In this document: positions 10,413 through 20,400 of the stretch, piece after piece
Layout: the number at the start of each line of letters is the position of its first letter
Position numbering within the stretch: the stretch's first letter is position 1
Notes under the pieces: generated by a model
Databases searched by the model: none
What the model saw: the letters and a program-made list of their open reading frames with translations, nothing else
What the model was told of the DNA's origin: nothing
Position numbers and translations under genes: made by a program
Origin: Isochrysis galbana
Lineage: Eukaryota; Haptophyta; Isochrysidales; Isochrysidaceae
Assembly: GCA_018136815.1 (NCBI GenBank)
Contig: CM030931.1
Span: 3,153,801 to 3,217,800 of the forward strand
Length of the DNA stretch: 64,000 bases
Direction of reading: 5' to 3'

Positions 10413-11386
10413 GAGAACTTGGTTCAAGGGCGCCGGTTCGCAGATCACGTTTAGGTTACTATCAAGCTGCCCCACGAGGGATCGATGCCCCGACGAGTGA
10501 GCCCGGTGTCCGAATCGATTGATTGACAGCCCATAGAGACTATTTGAGCTGCACGGTGACGAATTGGAGCGTCGGCGCCTTGCCCATATTACGTATCACT
10601 TGACGCCGTTCAGCCTGCGGGGTTTATTGTGTATCTTGGGCTCGGCTACGAGGCATTGAGAGCGCTGGCCATATTCGAAGACATGGCCATTCCGATGAGA
10701 AGAATCGTAATGTGCTTGCTCAACTGCTGGCGTTTCCGCCTTGCTTTGTTGGCCGTTACGTGTCGCAGTCGGCTTTCGCGAACTTGGAGTAGTGAGTGTT
10801 GTTTTTTGCTATGTATCGTCGTTGCGTTGCTAACAAGGTAGGATGGCGTGCGTCTTGTTGCTGATGTAGCGCTTTGCGCCCTAAGCGCCAACGGAGAGTA
10901 CGTCGCGGAATTTGACACTCCAAAAATGCTATTGGAAGAGAATGCCGACGAGCCAGATTATGATGTGCGCTCTCATGACCTCTTAGGTCGCGTTCCGTCG
11001 AAAGAGGACGACGTGGACGTTTTGTATTCACGTATCGTCTACGATTATGCAGGTTAGAAACAATACTTATTGTGACCAATATACAATAGAACTAGATTTG
11101 AGAGTATCACGTGGAGACACCGTTAGCCGTATGTTTTCATGCCCAGCCAAACGCCGGCTTCTCCATGAGGTCTACGCCCATTTGTCGGAACAAGTTACGC
11201 CATGCCATGCTCTCCCGTTCTGGGTGGCCGATACTCGATACGGTCACTTTCGACGCTTGCCCCTAGCGGATCGAGCCTCGCCTGCTCGTGCTTGTTGGGC
11301 GGCTATTGCCGCGCCCCTTTGTGCCCCGGAGGGGGGGCCTTCCAACTCTGTGGGGGCTGACCTTGCCTTCTTTGCTGTGCTCCCCT
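10413..11386. other. Intergenic, with a weak relic at 10848-11057
   Basis: The frame at 10848-11057 (+) contains GEYVAEFDTPKMLLEEN, which resembles the end of ABC transporters of the ABCC type (family pattern G.VAEFDTP..LL). No Walker or signature motif is found nearby, so at best it is a gene remnant. Nothing else is recognisable in the region. Confidence 0.3.
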
Positions 11387-11403
11387 TCATTCGGTTCTGT
11401 TGG

Positions 11404-11818
11404 AACTAAGTTTATACTTGGTTGCCCCATGGGTGGGCACGAGCCCCCCCCTCTCTCCACTCCTCCCCTGCCATGAGGGAGGAACCACTCATCCTCCTGG
11501 CACGCCTGATGGCTTGCCAGGAGGCCACTGCCCTGCTGACCCACTCTCTCCCTGGCAGGCACGCCTGCCTCGCGCGTCCTGGCCTGTCGTGGCCAGCCCA
11601 TCGCTCCAACCCCCCCTCCCCCCCGGTCGACAGGCAGACAGGTGCAGAGTGGGGGCCCCAGAGGCCCAGGAGCGCCAGCGAGGGAGAGGCAGGGGAGGCC
11701 AGGCCCAGCCCCAGCCTCCTCTGCCCCCTGAGCTGGCCTCCAGGAGCCTCCAGGGGCTGCCAGAGGGCAGCTGCAGGCCTGCCGCAGGCGCGCCATCGCG
11801 CGTGCCGCAGGAGAGGGG
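11404..11818 (+). repeat. Dispersed repeat R3
   Basis: The segment starts at a near-palindrome (AACTAAGTTTATACTTGGTT). Its reverse complement is found in two pieces at 52395-52575 and 53100-53300, and part of it at 61540-61640. Signature text is CCATGGGTGGGCACGAGCC and GGCTTGCCAGGAGGCCACTG. The long open frames here on both strands are low-complexity shadows. A 16-base direct repeat (CATTCGGTTCTGTTGG) occurs at about 11388 and again at about 12161, bracketing R3 and R2b. Confidence 0.65.
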
Positions 11819-11819
11819 A

Positions 11820-12150
11820 GAGAGAGCGCGGAGAAGGGGGTGGGCGGAGCGAGAGCTCCGCTCACCGAAAAATTGGTAAGTCCCGCACCTGTTTACAGGA
11901 TAAGTCGGGACAGAGTCGGCCGCCCACTCGGAGACACAGGAGGAAGGGGAGGAAAGATCACCGGGGGGGGGGCGCGGGCCACCGGACCATATCTAAGCCC
12001 TTCACCCCTATCCCCCTAGTAGTGCACGGGGGGAGCCGCCAAATGGCGGGGGGAGAAGGGCCGGGGGAGTGGGGGTGTAGAAAGTATGCTACGTGCTACG
12101 TGTAGTAGGTAGTGGTTCCATTCGCCGCGAGTGCGGTAAGAATATTAGAA
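11820..12150 (+). repeat. Dispersed repeat R2, copy b
   Basis: Same family as 752-1045 and 50704-51046, in the opposite orientation. It includes GTAAGTCCCGCACCTGTTTA, CCCCTAGTAGTGCACGGGGG and CGCCGCGAGTGCGGTAAGA. The last phrase also occurs alone at about 28370-28395. It directly follows R3, and the two may be parts of one larger element. Confidence 0.7.
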
Positions 12151-12809
12151 GGTTTTTTTTTCATTCGGTTCTGTTGGCTGTTGGGCTTCAGCACAGCAGA
12201 GTTCTCTGTACTTTGCTGACAGACCCCCGGAGGGGGAGGGGCTGTGTTGATGTTGAGGCCGGGCTGGCCCCTCGCGCACTAAAAAAGTATTCTTGAAGGT
12301 AGCTCCTCGCGCACTAGCACTAGCGCGAGGGCGGTACCTCGGCATTGTAGGGGCCCGGCCCGGAGGCCTTCCCTATGGGAGAGGTGGGGTGATGTTTTGT
12401 GTTCCGTATGGCTGTGGGTGGTAGTGGAAAGAAATCTTCTTAAAAATCTCCGCTACATGTACGGCTGTGGGTGCAGTACACAAGGCGGGGGGGGGGGGGG
12501 CGATGCGTGCTAGTAGCGCTGGATCCTCGCGCCTGTGGCGCTCGTATTACTCACGCGGGCACGACTTCTTCGCCGTGCTACGCCGTGCACGCTTGCTATG
12601 CAAGCCAGGTCCAGAAAAGGCTAGATCCAGAAAAGGCTTTTTCGGAGTGGGAAAATGCATGGCTGTGGGCTATGGGCATGGGTGGCGGCATACTGTGAAA
12701 AATTGCCACGGTGATGGGCCCAAGGATGGGCAGACTACGAATACACATACGGAGAGCGCCGAGAGCCAGCACTGATTCGACTCATTTGCCTCATACAAGC
12801 CGATTCGCC
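12151..12809. other. Intergenic, no gene seen
   Basis: The region contains an inverted pair GCGCGAGG/CCTCGCGC near 12305-12335, a G homopolymer near 12490, and a small direct repeat (AGATCCAGAAAAGGC / GGTCCAGAAAAGGC) near 12610-12635. No coding feature can be supported. Confidence 0.45.
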
Positions 12810-14273
12810 CTAAGCAAACCACAGCCTACCCAGTGGTTTGTCGAGGAGGGCGAAGGGGGGGATGGCGTTTCGCTCGCCTGCGAGTGCAAGGAGGATCAGC
12901 CGTGACGTCCATGACGCGGCTGTGCCGACGAAACCCTGCCCAGTGGAAAGCAAGGCCAGGTCAGCAAAGAGCGAGGCAAACACCGCTGTCCGATTGATCA
13001 GGCCCGCAGCATTTCGCGTCTCAATGAAGGAGGCCTTCGCGGCTTCTCGGTCCTTCCCAAGATTGATGCCCTCTGCAGCTGCGCCCCAACCAATACCACG
13101 CGACACGTGAACAACGCGCAGTGCTTGCCACCCGTCCGACGGGGGCGCTGATCTTATCAAGTAAAGAAGCTCTTCAGTGACGTGTGGAGAGTCGCTAGCG
13201 AGGAGGATAACGGCTCCACGCCATGGCATGCTTAGGCGAGCCGCCTGCACACTGTCTGGCGGCGCCACATCAACTTGTGATCTTGACTTGTAGAGCATGC
13301 TCAGGACAGCGTGTGCGCCCCTCAGATAATCATTTGCACGAAAGCACGGTCGACCGGTCCTTTTGGAGCTCACATCGCGCCGACCAGTTGATGCATCGGC
13401 CGCCCAACGCTCACAGGCGTCGCCGCGTCGGACATGAATGGCCACAGTAAAATATTGACGGTTGCGATGGCGTGAAGCGGAAGTGAAAGCTAGGCCGACG
13501 TGACGTGCTCCAATGGCCTCGCTTTGAGCGGGCAATGAAGCCGACAAAGGCGTCGTCTTGACATTGAGCTCTGCAACAGCAGCCCGACTGCAGGCACCGA
13601 GCGACCTTCGGACCATTCGCACCATTTGACTCGCTACCCAAAAACCGGCACTAGTCCTACCGCCTTTTTCTGTCGCCATCCAAACCTTGTTGGCACCACT
13701 CTCCTGCGCGAGAGACGTGTTGCCCCGAATGCTCGACAGGATGGCTGCTCCGCCCGGAGTATTCAGCATGGCATGGCCCAGACCTTGAGATAGAGTGGCG
13801 CGCCGTTCCTTTGAAGCATCGCACACGTCATACGTAAGCCAACTCTCTCGCCTTCGGCGGTCGGCAGCACATGCAGACTCGGGCAGCCACTTCCAGTCAT
13901 CGAGCTCGTCTTCATTGAGTGTGTATCTACGTGAGGGTGTATCGGCAAGCCCAAGATACAGGTGCATCGCCCAGCGCGCGACGCACTTACCAAGCGTGGG
14001 AGGCTGCGCTCCAAAGGCCCAGTCTGGCGGCATCACGCGCTCGACCGGCCTTGACGTGGGTAACGAGCAGAGGTAGGCCTCGAGGGCGAGGCTGGCGCAG
14101 TGGCGCGAGCGGTGAGCGTGGGCGGCAGCAGTTCCACTGTAGAGCTCGCTCGTCCGCCATCCCGTTTCCGCCTTCGCCGCCTGGAGCAGGCCGGCTGAGG
14201 CCTCATCCATCGTGCAGTCGGACATCTTCGCCCAGTGGCCGGGTGTGGGAAAGGGTTTCGGGTGGGACCCCAA
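12810..14273 (-). CDS. Fucosyltransferase-like glycosyltransferase
   Basis: Intronless frame of 487 residues; a second in-frame start at 14225 would remove 16 residues. About 280 residues in is FTVAIHVRRGDACERW, the donor-binding HVRRGD motif of fucosyltransferase families. Downstream come ILLASDSPHVTEEL and FASLFADLALLSTGQGFVGTAASWTSRL, the usual C-terminal pattern of a GT-B fold enzyme that distinguishes a misplaced or visible nucleotide-sugar site. It would transfer fucose (or a related sugar) from a GDP donor to glycans in the secretory pathway. No N-terminal membrane anchor is seen, so an upstream exon may be missing or the enzyme may be cytosolic. The exact CAZy family (GT11, GT23, GT65 or GT68) cannot be settled by eye. 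Confidence 0.7.
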   Translation of the reverse strand: MGSHPKPFPTPGHWAKMSDCTMDEASAGLLQAAKAETGWRTSELYSGTAAAHAHRSRHCASLALEAYLCSLPTSRPVERVMPPDWAFGAQPPTLGKCVARWAMHLYLGLADTPSRRYTLNEDELDDWKWLPESACAADRRRRESWLTYDVCDASKERRATLSQGLGHAMLNTPGGAAILSSIRGNTSLAQESGANKVWMATEKGGRTSAGFWVASQMVRMVRRSLGACSRAAVAELNVKTTPLSASLPAQSEAIGARHVGLAFTSASRHRNRQYFTVAIHVRRGDACERWAADASTGRRDVSSKRTGRPCFRANDYLRGAHAVLSMLYKSRSQVDVAPPDSVQAARLSMPWRGAVILLASDSPHVTEELLYLIRSAPPSDGWQALRVVHVSRGIGWGAAAEGINLGKDREAAKASFIETRNAAGLINRTAVFASLFADLALLSTGQGFVGTAASWTSRLILLALAGERNAIPPFALLDKPLGRLWFA

Positions 14274-14374
14274 CGCTCGATGGCAGAGAGCGCGCCGAGA
14301 GCCGGAAAGGCGGGAGGGTGAGAGAGGGAGGGAGGGGGGGGGAGGGAGGGAGGGAGGGAGGGGGGGAGAGAGAC

Positions 14375-14782
14375 GGCAGGCGGGAAGAGACTAAAGAGTA
14401 CTTGACTCTCCTACGCTTTCCTCAACATCTTGAGCTATTTTGAGCTGTTCGCATAGGCAACAGACATCCAATAAATAGGTAGACCTTTTCCTGCGAGCTG
14501 CGTCCATGAATGGATGAGCAGAGGAGGGCCTCTGTGTTGGAAATTGTAGTCTTGTAGAAGGTCCTGTTGGCTAGCGTCCCTAGCCACATAGACCGGACGA
14601 GCCATGCGCCAACCGCGCACACACGCTGCCGAGGTCCCGCAGCACTAGGATTAAACTAGGACAACAAGAAAACTCTGACTCCGACACTCTGTGAGACTCG
14701 CCAGGGGTGCTGTTGCTGCTGGCGAATGGGGAGAGGAGGGAGAGCCTCCTAGAGAGTACTTTAGTCTCTCTTCCCGCCTGCC
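14375..14782. repeat. Inverted repeat arms (14375-14405 and 14752-14782)
   Basis: The left arm reads GGCAGGCGGGAAGAGACTAA followed by AGAGTACTT. The right arm is its near-exact reverse complement, so a segment of about 350 bases is bracketed. The conserved block that precedes HID1 recurs at 14397-14452 and 14797-14884, at or near the arms. It may be a foldback element, or a rearranged duplicate of the divergent promoter between the glycosyltransferase and HADH genes. Confidence 0.6.
14658..14679 (+). promoter_or_regulatory. Recurrent motif upstream of HADH
   Basis: Contains ACAACAAGAAAACTCTGAC. The same text occurs at 33744-33762 before the kinesin-like gene, with two changes at the 3' end at 58637-58655 before WDR12, and in reverse with a three-base gap at 50444-50462 before the MFS gene. 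In every case it reads in the direction of the gene. Confidence 0.5.
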
Positions 14783-14796
14783 TTCTCTCCAGTAAA

Positions 14797-14884
14797 GTAC
14801 TTGACTCTCCCACGTTTTCTGTTTTCTCCAATCTCTTGAGCGATTTTTAGCGATGCGGTAAAAGAGAGAGAAGGAAAGGGCTTT
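14797..14884 (+). promoter_or_regulatory. Conserved noncoding block upstream of HADH, copy 2
   Basis: Near-identical to 6291-6413 upstream of HID1: GTACTTGACTCTCCCACGTT, CCAATCTCTTGAGCGATTTT, TAGCGATGCGGT, then AGAAGGAAAGGGCTTT. It lies about 390-480 bases before the HADH start. Confidence 0.5.
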
Positions 14885-14949
14885 ACTTTCTACTTTCCGA
14901 CGGAGGGGGACGACGAGCAATCAAGGGCGCTGCTGGACGGGGGCGCGGC

Positions 14950-14966
14950 TCTCTCCTCTCTCTCTT

Positions 14967-15010
<44 letters not shown>

Positions 15011-15043
15011 CTTTCTTCTCTCTTCTCTCTCTCTCTCTCCCTG

Positions 15044-15096
<53 letters not shown>

Positions 15097-15109
15097 CTTT
15101 CTCTCTCAA

Positions 15110-15149
<40 letters not shown>

Positions 15150-15250
15150 TCATCATTACAATCTGTAGTAGCCGCTTCAACGTCCTCCAAAACGTGGGTT
15201 CTCCCCCCCCCCCCCCCCCTCCTTCTCCCCCGCTTCCCTCTCTGCTCTCG
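14950..15250 (+). repeat. CT/CTAT microsatellite upstream of HADH
   Basis: A long pyrimidine tract: (CT)n, then (CTAT)n around 14980-15010, (CT)n to about 15150, then C-runs around 15204-15240. It ends only about 25 bases before the HADH start codon. Confidence 0.9.
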
Positions 15251-15272
15251 GCTCTCTCGGCTCACCCCTCCC

Positions 15273-17134
15273 ATGAGTGCCATGCGCCGCGCAGGCTCGC
15301 GCCCGCTTCGCCTACGCCCACTTCGTTCCACCTCTCGCTTGCTGGGCAACTCTGGCTCATGGCTGAGTGCGCAACGGGTGGGCGTGGTCGGCCTCGGGCT
15401 GATGGGGCACGGCATCGCGCAGGTGATGGCAGGGGGGCTCTATTACCCTCGGGACAGCTGCGAAGGGCCAGGGGAACTCTTGGGATCCTCGGCCAAGGCC
15501 AGCGCTGGGTGGGGCAGATTGAATGGAGACATGGCATTAGCCATGAGGGCCGCCCTTCGCTATCTGTAGAGGCTGGTCGGTTCTCGGGTGCTTCATACGG
15601 CGCTGGCCGCATGCGTAGGCTAAATGGGTGGCCAGCCACGTAGGGACAGTTGAGTGGGAGCATTGCGACTTCACAAGCTTAAGTGCCAGGCTACGTGGCA
15701 GCGTTGCCGCGACACCCTGCTGCCTACTCGTCTTCCTCACTTGCGTCTCTTGCTTTTCTCACATAGTTGCATAGATTGCTCTCCTCTTTACGTGTCCCGC
15801 CACCTCGCTCCAATAGTTACTCAGGTTGCTCTCCTCGCACCATTGCACGCACTGAAGACGATTCCTTTGTCTGCCTTGGAAGGTTGCGGCAGAGAAGGGC
15901 TTTGATGTAACCGCAGTGGAGCTTGAGCCTCGCTTTCTCGACAGTGGGATGAAGCGCATCACAGACTCGGTGAAGAAGCTTGCCACGAAGGCTGTGGCCA
16001 AGGGCAAGATGACGGAGGCCGAGGCAAGCGCACATTCTGAGCAGACGCTCTCTCGCATCACACCCAGCACCGACCGCAGCGCTCTCGGAGAGTGTGACCT
16101 CATAATCGAGGCCGTTGTTGAAGACCTCAGCCTGAAGAAGCCACTCTATGAGGAGATTGGAAGGATGGCCTCCGATACAACAGTCATTGCATCAAACACA
16201 TCGTCCTTGCCAATCACTAAGATGGGTGAGTTCTGCGGTCGGCCAAGTCAGATGGTCGGGCTTCATTTTTTCAACCCGGTCCAGATGATGGCACTCGTTG
16301 AAGTGGTTCGGACGGAATTTACGTGAGTCCCACTGTGAGGCCCACAAGGCGTAAGCCATGCGAAAGCACCAGCCCACGATATGACTTGCGTGGAACACGA
16401 GAGTCCTTACAACTGTGGCTTAAATCACCTACAGGTCTTCGCATGCCTTTGGTGTAGCCATGGACTTCACCCGTGCGATCGGTAAAACGCCTGTTGAGTG
16501 CATCGACACGCCAGGCTTTGTGGTCAACAGGCTCCTTGTGCCATACATCTGTGAGGCAATCAGGTAGCCCGTCATAGCTTACAAGGGGATCCAGAGGTTG
16601 CGGCAGGAGCGAGCGCCGCAGAAAAGATTGCGCTGTACCACTCGGTATTCTCCTGCCCCTAGACCTATTGCTTCTGTTCGGTGACTACATCTCATCGTAT
16701 CATTCAGGCTGGTCGAGCGTGGTGTTGCGGCACCTGCAGATGTCGATGTTGCAATGAAGCTCGGCTCAGGTGAGACACGTGCGAGCGAGCTTCAGGCCTT
16801 CGCCACATGAGTTGCGCTGCCCGGGTCAGCTTCTGCGCACCCGATTCGCAAAGGGCGCAGGGGTGAGAAATAGCGCGGGTGGGCCATCGCACAACCAGAC
16901 AATGACTCGTCGTGCTTGCGCTTGTGCCTAGGGCATCCGATGGGGCCCATTCAACTTGCCGATTACGTGGGGCTCGATACGGTCTTAGCCATAATCTCCG
17001 GATGGAAGGAGGCGTACCCCGGCGAGGCGATCTTTGCAGTGCCTGAGAGTCTACAGGCCAAAGTTGCAGAAGGCAAGTTAGGTAGGAAGAACGGAGAGGG
17101 CTTCTACAAGTGGAATGGAGACAAGCTGGCGTGA
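15273..17134 (+). CDS. HADH: 3-hydroxyacyl-CoA dehydrogenase, mitochondrial
   Basis: Five exons: 15273-15422, 15883-16322, 16435-16563, 16708-16769, 16932-17134; introns are GT-AG and the phases join cleanly to give 327 residues (human HADH 314). An Arg/Ser-rich presequence of about 34 residues suggests mitochondrial import. The Rossmann motif [14 protein letters not shown] is followed by [25 protein letters not shown] and [10 protein letters not shown]. The catalytic-histidine block is [11 protein letters not shown], and the C-terminal domain carries [10 protein letters not shown] and [15 protein letters not shown]. The enzyme oxidises L-3-hydroxyacyl-CoA to 3-ketoacyl-CoA with NAD+ in beta-oxidation. 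The first intron (460 bases) is the longest of the gene. Bacterial-type 3-hydroxybutyryl-CoA dehydrogenase is the closest alternative name. Confidence 0.93.
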
Positions 17135-18238
17135 TAACGCTTGCAAAGTGGTGCAAGCCTCTGGCTATTGCCTCGCCGCATATAGGGTATCTATCGCTCT
17201 TGCAGCGTGGATCCATTGCTTTTGCGCGACAGCGATTCTGGATTGTTTTGAAACTTGCCACCTTAATGCGGCCAATTTCACGGTACACGGCGAAGGTTTT
17301 CTTTTGTAGCACTAAAAAAGGCTGCGGATTCAAGCTTCAAGCTACCTACTAGTAACACTGGAGACTGGGGGGCCCACGCCCAAGTGCCAAGTGGCTGGAT
17401 GCCGTTGGGAAACACAATACCTTGAATTTGCATCCCATGGCACCTCTTATGCCCCGAGCTCAACACGGACTGAGCTCGCACTGGCCGGGCTACCTTCCAC
17501 AACTTCCCATCCATCAATGAGAAAGAGCGCTCCATCTTGGCCCGCGTGCACGCTCGCCGCCTGCCACAGGTGCAACCGGCAACCGACTCTGCCGACATTC
17601 TAGTCGCTAGTCGGTCGCCGCTGCCGCCGACTCTGCCGCCCCTCTTCCAATGAAAGCCCGCGCTCCACCTCTGTGCGGTGCCGGCGCGCCGTACCGCCCC
17701 ATCGCCACCCTCGCACCCTCGCCCGGGAGAGAATGGCCGTGTGATGCTTGCAATAATAATAATCTAACTGTAACTGAGCATTAGTACCACTACTCTCACT
17801 AGCCCGGTACTAACACGACAACCCTCAGTGCACCTGCCCGTACACCTTGACGCGTGTTGATGCCGCCACAGATACATACACCTATGCACCCCTCCACATC
17901 TCCCCCCTCGCAGGTAGGGGTAGGCCAAAATATCCGGATATATCTCCTGGATATTTGGGCAGATTTTTTGGAATTAGATAGCTGTGGATATTTCAAGGAT
18001 ATTTGGGCGCGTCTGGCCCCCCCAACGCAAAAAGAAAACTTGCCGGCGCGTGTGCGCGGGGTGAGAGGGCGACGTGAGGCTGGCGCTACCATGAGTACGA
18101 GGTGAGACTAGTAGATGTAGATACGTAATAAAATGATTCGTTACCGTAAGAAAAACTTCTATGACATCACGTAGCCACTGTCCATCATGGGAGGTGTGGC
18201 GCGGTGCGGCGGTGTGGCGGTGTGGCTGATGCATTCCC
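17135..18238. other. Intergenic, no gene recognised
   Basis: Only short open frames without domains are present. An AT-rich patch at about 17925-18005 holds several variants of GGATATTTGGGC and the palindrome TATCCGGATA, which could be a tiny inverted-repeat element. A run of AATAATAATAAT occurs near 17751-17762. Confidence 0.4.
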
Positions 18239-19240
18239 TTGCCTCCGGCCTCTGCCCGGTCGCGAATGCGCGGCTTACCGCATTCGCACCGCCGTCACTC
18301 AGGTCCACGCCGCTCGACTCGCTCATGTCGCTCCGCGCCACGCAGGAACGCCGACAGAGATGTCGGCGATCAGTCGAGGCGCGCTCTGAGCGACCCCAGC
18401 GACTCGGACGAGTCGCGGCGCGGCGAGACCATCTTGGACGAGGAGGAGCGCGGCAGCGGGACCGTGGTGAACAATGAGATTGAAGAGACGACGGCCGGGC
18501 GTGCCTCGACCCCGATTCCAACTATCCCATTGCCATTGAAGGTAGGGTTGCAAGTACTCCACGAGACGTTTGGCAAGGGTGTGATCACCAAGATGGGTGA
18601 GGGAAGTCTCCACGGCATGAACAAGGTGGAGATGGAGTATTTCTCGCGAACCGAGAAGAAGCGCAAACGCACGTGGGTGAACAAGACGAGCGTCGTAGTG
18701 CAGGTACGCATCGTCCGGATTTGTGCATGTGGGGAGCATGCCTTTCACATTTACTCACTCTCCTCTCAATGTACGTCTTGCGTACCTCAGGTCCAGGTTG
18801 ACTCGCTCGAGGAGGAGGAGGCAGAGGAGGTTGATGCTAGCGTCGAGCACAGCGGTCCGTTGCTCGCGGCACACGAGCGTGCCCGCCAAATGAAGGTAAA
18901 GCCACCCCCCATGGGTGCACGGTCAGCAGCACCACCCGGCAGCCGCAAGACCCCCGAGCCCTCGCGTGACACCGCACTCGAGCGCTTGAAGAAGCACCCA
19001 CACGAGCAACTGGAGCTCGCTCGTGGCGGCGGCGGCGGCGGCCTATTTTGTCGAGCCTGCAGGCATGTCGTCTCCGCAAAGCACGCCAACTTCTTCACGC
19101 ACATCAATTCAGTGAAGCACAAGAATGACGAATTGGAGTGGCCCACAAGGCCTGAGGGCAATGAGGAAGGGAGGTGTCGTTCCGTCAATAGTGGGACATC
19201 AGTCGAATTGAGCGATCAAATGTCCACAGTTGTATTGTAG
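18239..19240 (+). CDS. Zinc-finger protein, 3' end supplied by a repeat
   Basis: An open frame with an 87-base GT-AG intron (18704-18790) that is in frame and free of stops, so spliced and unspliced forms would both read through. An alternative start is at 18266. The N-terminal part is Arg/Ser-rich and acidic. Next is a region with VGLQVLHETFGKGVITKMGEG, then an acidic stretch. Near the end is one C2H2 finger of the matrin/U1 spacing: FCRACRHVVSAKHANFFTHI followed by NSVKH. The last 23 or so residues (after NEEG) are encoded by the terminal sequence of repeat R1b, which begins at 19172, so the native C-terminus has been replaced or lost. The family is not recognised; RNA or DNA binding is an inference from the finger. 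Confidence 0.6.
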   Translation: MPPASARSRMRGLPHSHRRHSGPRRSTRSCRSAPRRNADRDVGDQSRRALSDPSDSDESRRGETILDEEERGSGTVVNNEIEETTAGRASTPIPTIPLPLKVGLQVLHETFGKGVITKMGEGSLHGMNKVEMEYFSRTEKKRKRTWVNKTSVVVQVRIVRICACGEHAFHIYSLSSQCTSCVPQVQVDSLEEEEAEEVDASVEHSGPLLAAHERARQMKVKPPPMGARSAAPPGSRKTPEPSRDTALERLKKHPHEQLELARGGGGGGLFCRACRHVVSAKHANFFTHINSVKHKNDELEWPTRPEGNEEGRCRSVNSGTSVELSDQMSTVVL

Positions 19241-19905
19241 TTGTTTAACATTAAATATTGTTAAAATTATAAGAGAGAGACGCCGTCAAAGCTTCTTCGC
19301 TAATAACATCGGTGCACGCCGTGCATGGGCACGGCGCGATGTGCATCGGTCCCCCCGCGGATACGCCGTGCGTGCGCATGTCAACCCGTTCCATACGTGT
19401 AGCCCTGCGGCCCACAACTACGTAAACTGGCCATATACGAGATGTTTCGTTACGCAGCGCCTGTGATGACTTGCAATCACATGTGCACGCCGTGCGTGGG
19501 CACGGCGCGATGTGCACCGGCGCCCCCCCGCGGGGGCGCCGTGCGTGCGCATAGCAACTTCCAGGAAGGTGCACGCCGTGCGTTCACTCTTTTCGCGGGG
19601 GAACTCGGGGCGCGGAGGACGGGCGGAACGCCCCGTGGGACCGGTTGATTATTACCGTATATGACGAGAACATTAACGTAAACGGCTGGTCTGGTCTTCG
19701 GATATCTCTCTCTCTCTCCCGCTCCCCGGAGGGGTTCCCCCCTCTCATCGGCCTACCAGAGTGAGAAGGCTCCTACTGGCTGTCTCCCTCCTCCCTCCTC
19801 GCTCACCCTCCAGCTCTCTCCTCGGCCTCATCTTCCTCACGATGGTGGCGACTCGGCGCGCATCCGTACGGTCCTCCGTCCTCTCCTCTCGTGCACCTGC
19901 TCGCT
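19172..19905 (+). mobile_element. LTR-like dispersed repeat R1, copy b, with leader
   Basis: Starts AGGTGTCGTTCCGTCAATAG and follows the 1485-2148 copy through both GC-rich blocks, the phrase ATGACGAGAACATTAACGTA and a CT-rich leader into a reading frame starting MVATRRASVRSSVLSSRAP. It abuts the zinc-finger gene on its left side. It is part of a broken retroelement. Confidence 0.65.
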
Positions 19906-20400
19906 GGCTTCGTTCGACTCCCTCGACACGGCCACCTGTCGACTGGACGCCGAGCGGAAGCGCTGCTCGCACGACTCGTTCCTCCTCCTGCTCCAAGGAC
20001 GCGGCGGAGGAGGCGGAGCTTGTTCGCGTTCCTGGTGCCGAGGAGGAAACCCTTTCTCCGACCGAGGAGTCCACCACCACCACCACCGACGAGGACTCTG
20101 TGGAGGAGGGAGGAGAAGAGAAGAACGAGAACTGTGCGTCGGACGCTCCAGGCTTTCTTCTTCCCACTGCGCCGGCTGCGGAGGTCGAGGAGCGAGCCGA
20201 GTCGATGGAGGAGGTGGAGACCGTCTACGCGCTCGCTCTCACCGAGGACAATGAAGCGGAGGACGAGAAGACGGAGAAGACGGAGAAGACGGAGAAGGAG
20301 AAGACGTCCGACGCACCAGCCGTAGAAGTCTTCACTCGATTCGAAGAGGCCACGCAGCTGGAAGAGGCCACGCAGGTGGCCACGCAGCTCGAGGAGGAGG
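19842..20400 (+). mobile_element. Gag-like fossil segment
   Basis: The frame begins MVATRRASVRSSVLSSRAP and runs into a strongly acidic, Glu/Lys/Thr-rich stretch. The same start is seen near 1.3 kb, and a related start (MVATRSKT) near 32.6 kb. It lies directly inward of repeat R1b. It is joined to a pol segment in the opposite orientation, so the region is a composite of pieces and not one working element. Confidence 0.4.

Noticed and set aside
11263-12105. Frames of 160-230 residues in the R3/R2 region
   Set aside because: Low-complexity, overlapping on both strands, and the DNA is a dispersed repeat.
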